DNA of 17,366 nt from Tyzzerella sp. UBA1042 (GCA_002316675.1 DCDZ01000058.1:405-17770), one strand, 5' to 3'; counted from the stretch's first letter, positions 6,702 through 12,888 are shown. The notes: generated by a model not told the origin, from the sequence alone. Made by a program: numbers and translations.

Positions 6702-7952
6702 ATGGCTACCATCAGACCCTTTATGGGAATACGCCCCCAGGCGGACTATGCCAAGGCCGTTGCCGCACTGCCTTATGACGTTATGAACAGTGCGGAAGCA
6801 AGAGAAATGGTGAGGGACAAGCCGTATTCCTTTTTGCATATTGACAAAGCAGAGATTGATCTGCCCGAGGATATTGACGTTTACAGCGATGCGGTTTATG
6901 AAAAAGCCAAGGAAAACCTGACGGATATGATCGAAAAGGGTGTTTTTATACAAGACCTGCTACCGAACCTTTATATTTACCGCTTGACCATGAACGGCAA
7001 AAGCCAAACAGGCTTGGTTGCCTGTACCTCCATTGACGAGTATTTAAACGGCACCATCAAAAAGCATGAGCTTACCCGTGCCGATAAGGAAGCCGACAGA
7101 ATCCGCCATGTGGATACGCTGAATGCAAACACAGGCCCCATTTTTCTTGCGTATAAACGAAACGAAATGGCCCAGAACATCATAGAGGGTTGGAAAGCCG
7201 CCAATCCTCCCGTGTATGATTTTGTTTCCGAGGATGGCATCGGCCATACCGTTTGGGTGATTGACAGTGACACAGAAATTGACATTTTGGTGGATGCTTT
7301 CCGCAAAACGAAAAACTTCTACATTGCCGACGGACATCATAGAAATGCCTCTGCGGTAAAGGTTGGCCTGCAACGCAGAAAAAAGAAGGAATTATATTCC
7401 GGAGAAGAGGAATTTAATTTTTATCTTTCCGTACTCTTCTCTGCAGATGAACTGCAGATTATGGATTACAACCGTGTGGTGAAAGACTTAAACGGACATA
7501 CCTCCGAGGAATTTTTGGCACGCCTTACGGAAAAATTCGAGATAACGCCTTATTTGGGGGAAGGACAGCTGCATCCCCAAAAATTACACCAATTAGGTAT
7601 GTATCTGGAGGGGAAATGGTTCCAACTGGATACTAAGGCAGGCTTTATCTCCAACGACCCGGTTTTGGGGCTGGATGTTTCCATTTTGCAAAAAGAGGTT
7701 CTGGAGCCTCTCCTTGCCATTGGCGACCCCCGCACCGATAAGCGGATTGATTTTATCGGCGGTATCCGGGGTTTGGCGGAATTGGAGCGTCGGGTGGATA
7801 GCGGCGAAATGAAGGTTGCCTTCTCTCTTTTCCCCACCTCCATGGAGGAATTGATGCGTGTGGCCGATGGGGATTTCATTATGCCCCCAAAATCCACTTG
7901 GTTTGAGCCAAAGCTGAGAAGCGGACTTTTTCTCCATGATTTAGGGGAATAA
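6702..7952 (+). CDS. DUF1015 family protein of the serine operon
   Basis: 416 aa, a normal length for DUF1015 (COG4198). The N-terminus MATIRPFMGIRPQADYA and the block KKHELTRADKEADRIRH are family hallmarks. Residues 210-214 are DGHHR within ADGHHRNASA. The biochemical function is not established to my knowledge. The gene is last in serC-serA-DUF1015, with AAGGAGGAGG overlapping the serA stop codon, so it is surely co-expressed with serine synthesis. The pathway needs a phosphoserine phosphatase and no serB is here. The DGHHR motif resembles the box of ParB/sulfiredoxin-fold proteins, which include free-serine kinases (SerK, SbnI). A role in phosphoserine handling is therefore an attractive but unproven inference. 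Confidence 0.9.
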   Translation: MATIRPFMGIRPQADYAKAVAALPYDVMNSAEAREMVRDKPYSFLHIDKAEIDLPEDIDVYSDAVYEKAKENLTDMIEKGVFIQDLLPNLYIYRLTMNGKSQTGLVACTSIDEYLNGTIKKHELTRADKEADRIRHVDTLNANTGPIFLAYKRNEMAQNIIEGWKAANPPVYDFVSEDGIGHTVWVIDSDTEIDILVDAFRKTKNFYIADGHHRNASAVKVGLQRRKKKELYSGEEEFNFYLSVLFSADELQIMDYNRVVKDLNGHTSEEFLARLTEKFEITPYLGEGQLHPQKLHQLGMYLEGKWFQLDTKAGFISNDPVLGLDVSILQKEVLEPLLAIGDPRTDKRIDFIGGIRGLAELERRVDSGEMKVAFSLFPTSMEELMRVADGDFIMPPKSTWFEPKLRSGLFLHDLGE

Positions 7953-7962
7953 AGGCGAAAGG

Positions 7963-8005
7963 AAAGGCCTTCTTGACGGAAAAAATTTCGGCGAGGGGGC
8001 CTTTT
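7963..8005 (+). terminator. Possible terminator of the serC-serA-DUF1015 operon
   Basis: AAAGGCC (7963-7969) pairs with GGCCTTT (7998-8004), followed by T-rich sequence up to about 8032. The loop is long (28 bases) and the T-tract is interrupted, so this is weak evidence for termination. Confidence 0.35.
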
Positions 8006-8036
8006 CTCCGCATTTTATTTTTGGTAAATGCTGATT

Positions 8037-8096
8037 TTATCCACAGTTGAACGAGAAAAAATAGAAAAACAACACTAGTTATCCACAATATCCACA
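8037..8096 (+). promoter_or_regulatory. Cluster of three DnaA-box-like sites
   Basis: TTATCCACA, the consensus DnaA box, occurs exactly at 8037-8045 and 8079-8087. ATATCCACA (one mismatch) follows at 8088-8096. All are in the same orientation. The two perfect boxes are 42 bases apart (about four helical turns), and the second and third abut. No dnaA, dnaN, rpmH or other origin gene is in the window, so a regulatory or DnaA-titrating site is more likely than oriC. Confidence 0.6.
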
Positions 8097-8270
8097 GTTT
8101 TCACTGTATAAACCGGGATTTTCGTGGTGGGTAAGCCTTTGTTTCTTGGAAAAACAATTGCACGATACTACAAAGGGCTGTTTTTTCCTTTTATTTACAT
8201 GAATTCCCCTCTGTTCATCGCATAAAACACCCTGCTTTATCGCATACTAGGTGAAAAAGGAGGGATGAAC

Positions 8271-8444
8271 ATGAATCGATTTACAACAGGGCTTCTTTTC
8301 GGCGGCGTGGCAACCATGGCCGGCATTGCCTATTTGATGCAGGATCAAAAGGCTTATCGCAAAGTGATGAAAAATGGAAGAAAAATGGCTGTCAAGGCTG
8401 AAGAAGTGATTGACGACATGATGGATGACTTGGTGGACAGATAA
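8271..8444 (+). CDS. Small single-pass membrane protein (57 aa), unknown function
   Basis: 57 aa starting MNRFTTGLLFGGVATMAGIA. AAGGAGGG at 8257-8264 fits the ATG at 8271; the in-frame ATG at 8265 is too close to the RBS. Residues 5-23 are a glycine/alanine-rich hydrophobic helix, followed by a basic stretch (KAYRKVMKNGRK) and an acidic, probably helical tail (EEVIDDMMDDLVD). This layout, an N-terminal anchor with a charged cytoplasmic helix, resembles YtxH-like small proteins, though I cannot assign a family. It follows the DnaA-box cluster and is followed by a strong terminator, so it is probably transcribed as a short mRNA, alone or by read-through from the serine operon. Confidence 0.72.
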   Translation: MNRFTTGLLFGGVATMAGIAYLMQDQKAYRKVMKNGRKMAVKAEEVIDDMMDDLVDR

Positions 8445-8495
8445 TTTTCTTATTTCATCTTTTTTACAAATGGATGCACAATACTATACAAAAGA

Positions 8496-8558
8496 AAGGC
8501 TCTCCTGTGTCGGATTGTTCCAAACCTACACAGGGGAGCCTTAGATTTTATTTTTTTC
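8496..8558 (+). terminator. Strong intrinsic terminator, possibly bidirectional
   Basis: A 15-bp stem with one G-U pair (8496-8510 with 8528-8542), a 17-base loop, and a T-rich tract (8546-8557) downstream of the 57-aa gene. On the minus strand the same stem is followed by TTTCTTTTG, so it may also end the minus-strand DUF2089 transcript. Confidence 0.88.
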
Positions 8559-8652
8559 TGAACCCCACTGAATTGCACGGTTCATAGTACATAGAAAACC
8601 TGAAATATATGTTTTTTACTGCTTTTCCAATGGGAACTAAATCGGTATTCAT
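8548..8652 (-). CDS. Possible 34-aa ORF downstream of the DUF2089 pair
   Basis: An ATG-initiated frame of 34 residues, starting MNTDLVPIGKAV and ending VGFRKK, fills part of the 228-base gap between the small membrane gene and the shared terminator on the same strand. There is no well-placed RBS (GAGGAAG is about 15 bases upstream), and I do not recognise it. It could be a peptide gene, the remnant of a lost gene, or chance. Confidence 0.2.
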   Translation of the reverse strand: MNTDLVPIGKAVKNIYFRFSMYYEPCNSVGFRKK

Positions 8653-8676
8653 TTGAAAAATACTGTACTTCCTCGC

Positions 8677-8695
8677 ATTTGGTTATACACCAAAT
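8677..8695. repeat. Short perfect inverted repeat in intergenic DNA
   Basis: ATTTGGT and ACCAAAT (7 bp) around TATAC, about 33 bases after the stop codon of the small membrane protein gene. There is no T-tract on either strand, so a terminator role is unlikely. Confidence 0.45.
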
Positions 8696-8727
8696 CCTTT
8701 CATTTAGAAGATGCCCTTTCTCAATCC

Positions 8728-9018
8728 TTAGTCCTTGTGAATGAATGAAATGTCCTTTATCTTCATTCTTTCGAGGGTCTCTCTTTCATATTTGTTCGAT
8801 TTTACATAGCCTATCATCCAGATGATAATCAATGCGCCAATGCATTTTGCACCAACGCCCACAAAAACAAATGTTTTGCCTGCATAGCTCATATATGCAA
8901 ACAGTGCTAAAAAAATCAGCGGCAGTGCTGCGCCCAAATACATCTTTTTTCTTACACCGAAATGAAACTGTAACGCCAATGTAGCGCATATAGCCAACAG
9001 CACAAAAATCGTTTTCAT
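8728..9018 (-). CDS. Small integral membrane protein, three predicted helices
   Basis: 96 aa starting MKTIFVLLAICATLAL. I chose the ATG at 9018 because AAAGGA lies 8 bases upstream; longer starts at 9036 and 9051 overlap the upstream gene and lack an RBS. Hydrophobic helices lie at about residues 2-21, 27-46 and 50-73, followed by a charged cytoplasmic tail (KSNKYERETLERMKIKD). The stop of the upstream HTH gene is two bases away, so the two are translationally coupled. Pairs of a small HTH protein and a small membrane protein often form a regulator and its membrane partner or target. The function is unknown. Confidence 0.8.
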   Translation of the reverse strand: MKTIFVLLAICATLALQFHFGVRKKMYLGAALPLIFLALFAYMSYAGKTFVFVGVGAKCIGALIIIWMIGYVKSNKYERETLERMKIKDISFIHKD

Positions 9019-9019
9019 A

Positions 9020-9316
9020 CTATTTTCCTTTCTCATTATGATACTTCTCAATAATTATTTTTGCGGTTTCCAAATCAATTTTAGAATCAACGGCCAAGCC
9101 TTTGATAAAGGCCTGAAATGGCTCTTCCTCCTGCTGTACACTTAATTCTATTTTTTGAATCAGCCTATCCAAGCGCAAGCGCACAGTGGGATAAGAAACA
9201 CCATATAATTTAGAAATTTCTTTTAATGAGCCGGAACGCAACACAAAATTGCGCAGAAAAGCTATATCCTCCTGCTCCAAAGAAAGAATCCAGCGTGGAA
9301 TTTTATCAATATCCAA
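9020..9316 (-). CDS. DUF2089-type helix-turn-helix regulator
   Basis: 98 aa with a TTG start at 9316, fixed by AAGGAGGG five bases upstream and the lack of a nearby ATG. Residues 8-55 match the DUF2089/sigma-70 region 4-like HTH: WILSLEQEDIAFLRNFVLRSGSLKEIS, then the recognition helix GVSYPTVRLRLDRL. The C-terminal part (EEEPFQAFIKGL, then DLETAKIIIEKYHNEKGK) is a short helical region. It is probably a transcription regulator acting on its own two-gene operon. The very AT-rich upstream region has a palindrome (9335-9353) that could be its operator. The weak TTG start may keep its level low. Confidence 0.82.
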   Translation of the reverse strand: MDIDKIPRWILSLEQEDIAFLRNFVLRSGSLKEISKLYGVSYPTVRLRLDRLIQKIELSVQQEEEPFQAFIKGLAVDSKIDLETAKIIIEKYHNEKGK

Positions 9317-9334
9317 GGTAACCCTCCTTAATAT

Positions 9335-9353
9335 TTAATATAATTAATATTAA
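9335..9353 (-). promoter_or_regulatory. AT-rich palindrome upstream of the DUF2089 regulator
   Basis: TTAATAT and ATATTAA arms (7 bp, 5-base spacer) sit just upstream of the RBS of the HTH gene. This position suits an autoregulatory operator, but AT-only palindromes arise easily by chance. Confidence 0.35.
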
Positions 9354-9514
9354 CATAAATATTATTAAAGTCGATATATATTCAAACATTAATTATATTA
9401 TTTCTTTAGAAAGTTACTGATTTTTCTTTATGAAGCCAATTTCCCAAGCTTTATGAAGTATTTTATTTTTTTGCTGTCAGCCATTGGCGGCTGTGATATC
9501 CCGGGGACGCCCAA

Positions 9515-9577
9515 GCAAATATCTTATGATGCCAAAGGCATGGAACGGAAAGCGCTTTCCCTATGGATTCCGTTTGC
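9515..9577. repeat. Structured inverted-repeat segment with cre-like palindrome
   Basis: GCAAA (9515-9519) pairs with TTTGC (9573-9577) and CGGAA (9546-9550) with TTCCG (9568-9572), contiguous on the 3' side. ATGCC/GGCAT (9529-9541) forms a hairpin in between, giving a possible three-way junction. GGAAAGCGCTTTCC (9547-9560) is a perfect 14-bp palindrome close to the CcpA cre consensus, but it lies far from any promoter. Confidence 0.4.
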
Positions 9578-9705
9578 AGAATATTTCCTTAAAGCGCAAA
9601 AGCCCCCATGGTGCGGATTTCCTTTTAAAATCGTTACCATCGAGGCTTTTTACGTTATGTTCTTGCAATAATTCACATATGGTTATGGTTCTAATCCATC
9701 AAGCC

Positions 9706-10371
9706 TTATGCCTGCTCTTCGCCCTCAGGCTTTGATGCATCCTTTTCCGCTTCTGGGGCTTCCGCCAAGGCAGCATCCCCTTCTTGGGTTTCTTTATCCT
9801 TGGTTTCATCCTCCCAAGCATCCGCATCGCCAAAAGAATCCTTTAAAAATTTTTCCGCATCATCAATCTGGCCCAACTGCATTTGCAGGGAGTTCAAAAC
9901 GGATTCCACGTTTTTGGCATATTCCTCTTCCTCGGCAGTGGTTCCTTCTTCAGAAGCGGTATCCTCCTGGGGAGCAACGCCTTCCTCCCAGTCCTCGGCC
10001 TGATCTCTTTCCTTTTTTTCCTTCATTTTTTCACGGTAATTTTTCACGTCGGACATAAAGCCGTCCATCATTTCCGCCATACGGAATGCCGCACCTCTTA
10101 CCGCAGGCTCAAGATCCTCCGCTTTTTCGGAAACCTTATCCGCCATATCCTTTACCGTGGGCTGGATTTTTTCCGCCTTTTCACCCACTGCCTTGGCAAC
10201 AGTGCTAAAAGCTTCTCCCGCCTTACCCAAGGCGCTCTCTACGGTTTTGCTGATGCCCTCTTTATCAAAGCCGTTGCTGCTTTGCAGTATAATCAACAGC
10301 CGCTCCGCCTCTTCTGCGTTGATAATTCCTTTTTCCAGCATATTTAAAATTGCCATGCGTTCTTCTTTCAT
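9706..10371 (-). CDS. Possible independent SHOCT-like/acidic protein translated from an internal start
   Basis: 221 aa in the same frame as the epimerase ORF. ATG at 10371 is preceded by AAGGAGG (10386-10380) with an 8-base spacer, as good as any RBS in the window. The first ~30 residues form the two-helix SHOCT-like motif (ERMAILNMLEKG, then NAEEAERLLIIL). Residues 35-115 are amphipathic and helical with an internal repeat, then comes a Lys/Glu segment (EKMKEKKERD). The last ~95 residues are rich in Glu/Asp/Ala and probably disordered around one helix (YAKNVESVLNSLQMQLGQI). There is no signal peptide or membrane helix. The function is unknown. Whether cells make this protein alone, the fusion, or both cannot be told from sequence. 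Confidence 0.5.
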   Translation of the reverse strand: MKEERMAILNMLEKGIINAEEAERLLIILQSSNGFDKEGISKTVESALGKAGEAFSTVAKAVGEKAEKIQPTVKDMADKVSEKAEDLEPAVRGAAFRMAEMMDGFMSDVKNYREKMKEKKERDQAEDWEEGVAPQEDTASEEGTTAEEEEYAKNVESVLNSLQMQLGQIDDAEKFLKDSFGDADAWEDETKDKETQEGDAALAEAPEAEKDASKPEGEEQA

Positions 10372-11553
10372 AGATTGTTCCTCCTTATCCTTGGAATTGA
10401 TGGTGCTATGGTATTCCTCAGGTTTCTGTTCCCTTCTGCCAAAGGCATACAGAATATTTTCCACAATACGTCTGGATGCCTGTCCGTCCCCAAAGGGGTT
10501 CTTGGCCCGGGCCATTTTTTCATAGGCCTCCCCATTGTCCAAAAGCTCCTTTGCCGCAGAATAGATGGCTGTCTCCCCGGTACCCACAAGCTTTAATGTG
10601 CCTGCTTCCACACCTTCGGGACGCTCCGTCACATTGCGCAGCACCAAAACAGGCTTACCCATAGAAGGAACCTCCTCCTGCAAGCCGCCGCTATCCGTCA
10701 AAACCAAATAAGAGCGGCACATCAGGTTATGCATATCCTTTAAATCCAAAGGCTCCGTTAAATGAACGCCCTTTGTTTCACCCAAAATCTTATGCACCGT
10801 TTCCATAACCGCCGGGTTTTTATGCACCGCATAAACCACCTCAACATCGGGATATTCCTCAACCAAACGCTTCACACTGCGACAGATATTTTTAAGCGGC
10901 TCCCCCAGATTCTCTCTTCTGTGGGCAGTCATGGCAATGACCCGCTTCTTCTCAAAGGCAATATGATTCAGCGCCTCCGCGGAAAAGGTATAGTCCTCCT
11001 CTATGGTATGGGCTAAGGCATCTATCACAGTATTTCCCGTGATAAAAATATTCTCCTCTCCAATATTTTCCTTTAAAAGGTGCTCCTTGGCCAAGGGTGT
11101 AGGGGCAAAGTGCAAATCTGTCAAGGCCCCCGTCAGCCGGCGGTTCATTTCCTCCGGAAAGGGCTGATATTTATCATAGGTACGCAAGCCCGCTTCCACA
11201 TGGCCCACTTTTGTTTGGTTATAATATGCCGCCAAGGCACCGGCAAAGGTTGTGGAGGTATCTCCGTGAACCAAAACAATATCCGGCTTCTCCTGCCCAA
11301 TAACCGCTTCCAGGCCGGACAGCGCCCGGGTGGTAATGCCTGCCAAGGTTTGCCGTGTCTGCATAATATCCAAGTCATAGGCGGGAACCAGATCAAAAAT
11401 TTCCAAAACCTGATCCAGCATTTCTCTATGCTGGGCGGTAACGCACACAATGCTTTCGATCTGATCATTTTTTTCCAATTCCTTCACAAGGGGAGCCATT
11501 TTAATGGCCTCCGGCCTTGTTCCGAAAACACTCATTACTTTTAATTTATCCAT
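9706..11553 (-). CDS. mnaA: UDP-N-acetylglucosamine 2-epimerase fused in frame to a SHOCT-like, helical, acidic protein
   Basis: 615 codons. Residues 1 to about 376 are a complete UDP-GlcNAc 2-epimerase (WecB/MnaA): VFGTRPEAIKM (9-19), HGDTSTTF, HVEAGLRT, TAHRRENLG and LTDSGGLQEE. It interconverts UDP-GlcNAc and UDP-ManNAc for wall polymers. After a linker, residue 395 starts MKEERMAILNMLEKG, a SHOCT-like helical pair as at the N-terminus of YvlB-type proteins. A helical region with two ~18-residue repeats (GEKAEKIQPT, SEKAEDLEPA) and a very acidic tail follow. Normal epimerases end near residue 380. A perfect RBS and ATG lie at the junction, so this was probably two genes, now joined by loss of the first stop codon or by a sequence error. 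It is 40 bases downstream of the FAH-family gene. Confidence 0.85.
   Translation of the reverse strand: MDKLKVMSVFGTRPEAIKMAPLVKELEKNDQIESIVCVTAQHREMLDQVLEIFDLVPAYDLDIMQTRQTLAGITTRALSGLEAVIGQEKPDIVLVHGDTSTTFAGALAAYYNQTKVGHVEAGLRTYDKYQPFPEEMNRRLTGALTDLHFAPTPLAKEHLLKENIGEENIFITGNTVIDALAHTIEEDYTFSAEALNHIAFEKKRVIAMTAHRRENLGEPLKNICRSVKRLVEEYPDVEVVYAVHKNPAVMETVHKILGETKGVHLTEPLDLKDMHNLMCRSYLVLTDSGGLQEEVPSMGKPVLVLRNVTERPEGVEAGTLKLVGTGETAIYSAAKELLDNGEAYEKMARAKNPFGDGQASRRIVENILYAFGRREQKPEEYHSTINSKDKEEQSMKEERMAILNMLEKGIINAEEAERLLIILQSSNGFDKEGISKTVESALGKAGEAFSTVAKAVGEKAEKIQPTVKDMADKVSEKAEDLEPAVRGAAFRMAEMMDGFMSDVKNYREKMKEKKERDQAEDWEEGVAPQEDTASEEGTTAEEEEYAKNVESVLNSLQMQLGQIDDAEKFLKDSFGDADAWEDETKDKETQEGDAALAEAPEAEKDASKPEGEEQA
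10369..10386 (-). promoter_or_regulatory. Internal ribosome binding site and start codon inside the epimerase ORF
   Basis: AAGGAGG, an 8-base spacer and ATG at codon 395 of the long frame. This marks the old gene boundary between the epimerase and the SHOCT-like gene. Confidence 0.75.
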
Positions 11554-11593
11554 GATACAAGCCCTGCTCCTTTATATCCGGTTTTCAGAAAAC

Positions 11594-12472
11594 CTATTTG
11601 ATAAAATTGGTGATTGTGCCGATTCCGTCAATTTCACAGCGAACGGTATCGCCCTTTTGCAGGAATTTGGGTGGGTCAAAGCCCATGCCTACCCCGGAAG
11701 GGGTACCCATGGCAATCACAGTGCCGCATTTTAAGGTCATTCCCTGTGAAAGACGGCTGATAACCTCTGCAATGCCCGTAATCATCAAGGAGGTGTTTCC
11801 ATTTTGCCTTAATTCATCATTCACATAACAACGAATATCCACATCCGGGGGATTTTGGAATTCACCCTTTGTAACAATCCAAGGGCCGATGGCCGTTAAA
11901 TCATCCAAGCTTTTTCCAAAATACCATTGCTTATGGGCAGTCTGCAAATTTCTGGCACTAAAGTCATTGATAATGGTATATCCAAAAACATAGTCAAAGG
12001 CCTCTGCTTCGGAAACATTTCTTGCGTCCTTGCCGATCACCACACCCAGCTCAGCCTCATAATCCAAGCCATCCACAATATCCCAATGGCCGTCTACCAT
12101 TTCTTCATCGGCAACGGCAACATTCACCCGCTTGGAAAAGAAAATGGGTACGGGTCTTTCGCCGCCGAAGGCTTCATCATGAAACTTGGCTGCTTCCTCC
12201 GCATGGTCAAAGTAATTGATCCCCAGGCAAATCACGTCCTGCTTTGGCTCGGGAATGGGCGAAATGATTCTCACCTCCCGCAAAGGGATCCCCCGCATCA
12301 ATTCTTTATTTTTTTCCAGCTTTTTTTCTTTTTCCGGTGTCATCAAATCTAAAAATTCATTCATATTATGTGCAGTGCAGCCTAAGTAATTCACAGGCAC
12401 GACTTCTGAACCGTCATCTTTCAGCACTCCAACTTCTACTCTGCCGCCACGTTTAAATGTTAAAACCTTCAT
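11594..12472 (-). CDS. Fumarylacetoacetate hydrolase family protein
   Basis: 292 aa from the ATG at 12472, 9 bases after GGAGG. The GTG at 12481 overlaps that RBS and is less likely. It has a short N-terminal domain (MKVLTFKRGGRVEVG), then the FAH catalytic domain: CLGINYFDHAEEA, the metal-binding EAELGVVIG (E-x-E), FGYTIINDFSARNLQ with the metal-binding Asp, KSLDDLTAIGPWIV, and the C-terminal GTVIAMGTPSGVG loop. Members hydrolyse or decarboxylate acylpyruvates, oxaloacetate or related 2-oxo acids with Mg2+. The exact substrate cannot be read from sequence. It is probably co-transcribed with the downstream epimerase ORF, which has no obvious metabolic link to it. Confidence 0.9.
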   Translation of the reverse strand: MKVLTFKRGGRVEVGVLKDDGSEVVPVNYLGCTAHNMNEFLDLMTPEKEKKLEKNKELMRGIPLREVRIISPIPEPKQDVICLGINYFDHAEEAAKFHDEAFGGERPVPIFFSKRVNVAVADEEMVDGHWDIVDGLDYEAELGVVIGKDARNVSEAEAFDYVFGYTIINDFSARNLQTAHKQWYFGKSLDDLTAIGPWIVTKGEFQNPPDVDIRCYVNDELRQNGNTSLMITGIAEVISRLSQGMTLKCGTVIAMGTPSGVGMGFDPPKFLQKGDTVRCEIDGIGTITNFIK

Positions 12473-12530
12473 TTCAAACACCCTCCTTTTTATCGTTCAT
12501 CTTTAGTATGCAGTCTTTTTTCTAGCTTAC

Positions 12531-12558
12531 ATCATACCATAAAAACTGTATGAAGCAA
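12531..12558 (-). promoter_or_regulatory. Sigma-A promoter of the FAH-family/epimerase operon
   Basis: TTGCTT (12558-12553) and TATGAT (12536-12531), 16 bases apart on the minus strand, about 60 bases before the start codon. Confidence 0.55.
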
Positions 12559-12747
12559 AGACCAATCCTAAGAATTCATGAACTATACACATCTTTTTTT
12601 CCATTATTTCTCTTTCTCTTCTGCATAAATATACTGATTTTGTTTATTCCCCGGCAAACCTTCCTGCTTCAAGGCACCGAAAAATAATACCCCCTTCCTG
12701 ATTGTTCCCTTTTCCATACTCCTTCTGAATTTTGCTTTTCCCCTCCA

Positions 12748-12775
12748 AGACAAGGGTATTTTTCCTTGTTTTTTT
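12748..12775 (+). terminator. Orphan terminator-like hairpin upstream of argG
   Basis: AGACAAGG pairs with CCTTGTTT (8 bp with one G-U, 8-base loop) and runs directly into seven T residues (12769-12775). It lies about 200 bases before argG and has no gene in front of it on the plus strand. It may be a remnant, the end of a short untranslated RNA, or an attenuator for an upstream argG promoter. Confidence 0.4.
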
Positions 12776-12888
12776 CCCAAATCTCTTGGAATCTACGTTA
12801 AAAGTGGCCAAAAGTAAGGCATGGGTAATCTTTATTTTTATATGAATACACAAAAATAGGAATTTCTTTTTATTTTTACGGTTTTCTA

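Larger units (their letters stand above)
7953..8270. other. Intergenic region after the serine operon
   Basis: This 318-base region holds no gene. It contains a weak terminator-like inverted repeat (7963-8005), then three DnaA-box-like sites (8037-8096), then an AT-rich leader to the next small gene. TTTACA at 8194-8199 could be a -35 element, but no good -10 follows at the right distance. Confidence 0.5.
9317..9705. other. Non-coding gap with AT-rich regulatory part and structured segment
   Basis: This 389-base region holds no convincing gene. Bases 9330-9420 are extremely AT-rich and contain an inverted repeat and a weak minus-strand promoter-like pair (TTGAAT near 9385, TAATAT about 15 bases on) for the DUF2089 operon. 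Bases 9480-9660 are more GC-rich and full of inverted repeats. Open frames of 72-83 codons exist on the plus strand in two overlapping frames, but they lack an RBS and a family match. Confidence 0.5.

Noticed and set aside
8037..8096. Chromosomal origin oriC
   Set aside because: Only three boxes, no dnaA/dnaN/rpmH neighbours and no clear AT-rich unwinding element beside them; kept as a DnaA-box cluster only.
8463..8490. Promoter-like TTTACA-N16-TATACA
   Set aside because: A transcript from it would start at the terminator hairpin beginning at 8496 and end at once; probably chance.
9453..9735. Overlapping 72- and 83-codon plus-strand frames
   Set aside because: Two frames are open over the same bases, neither has an RBS, and the DNA is full of inverted repeats; more likely non-coding.
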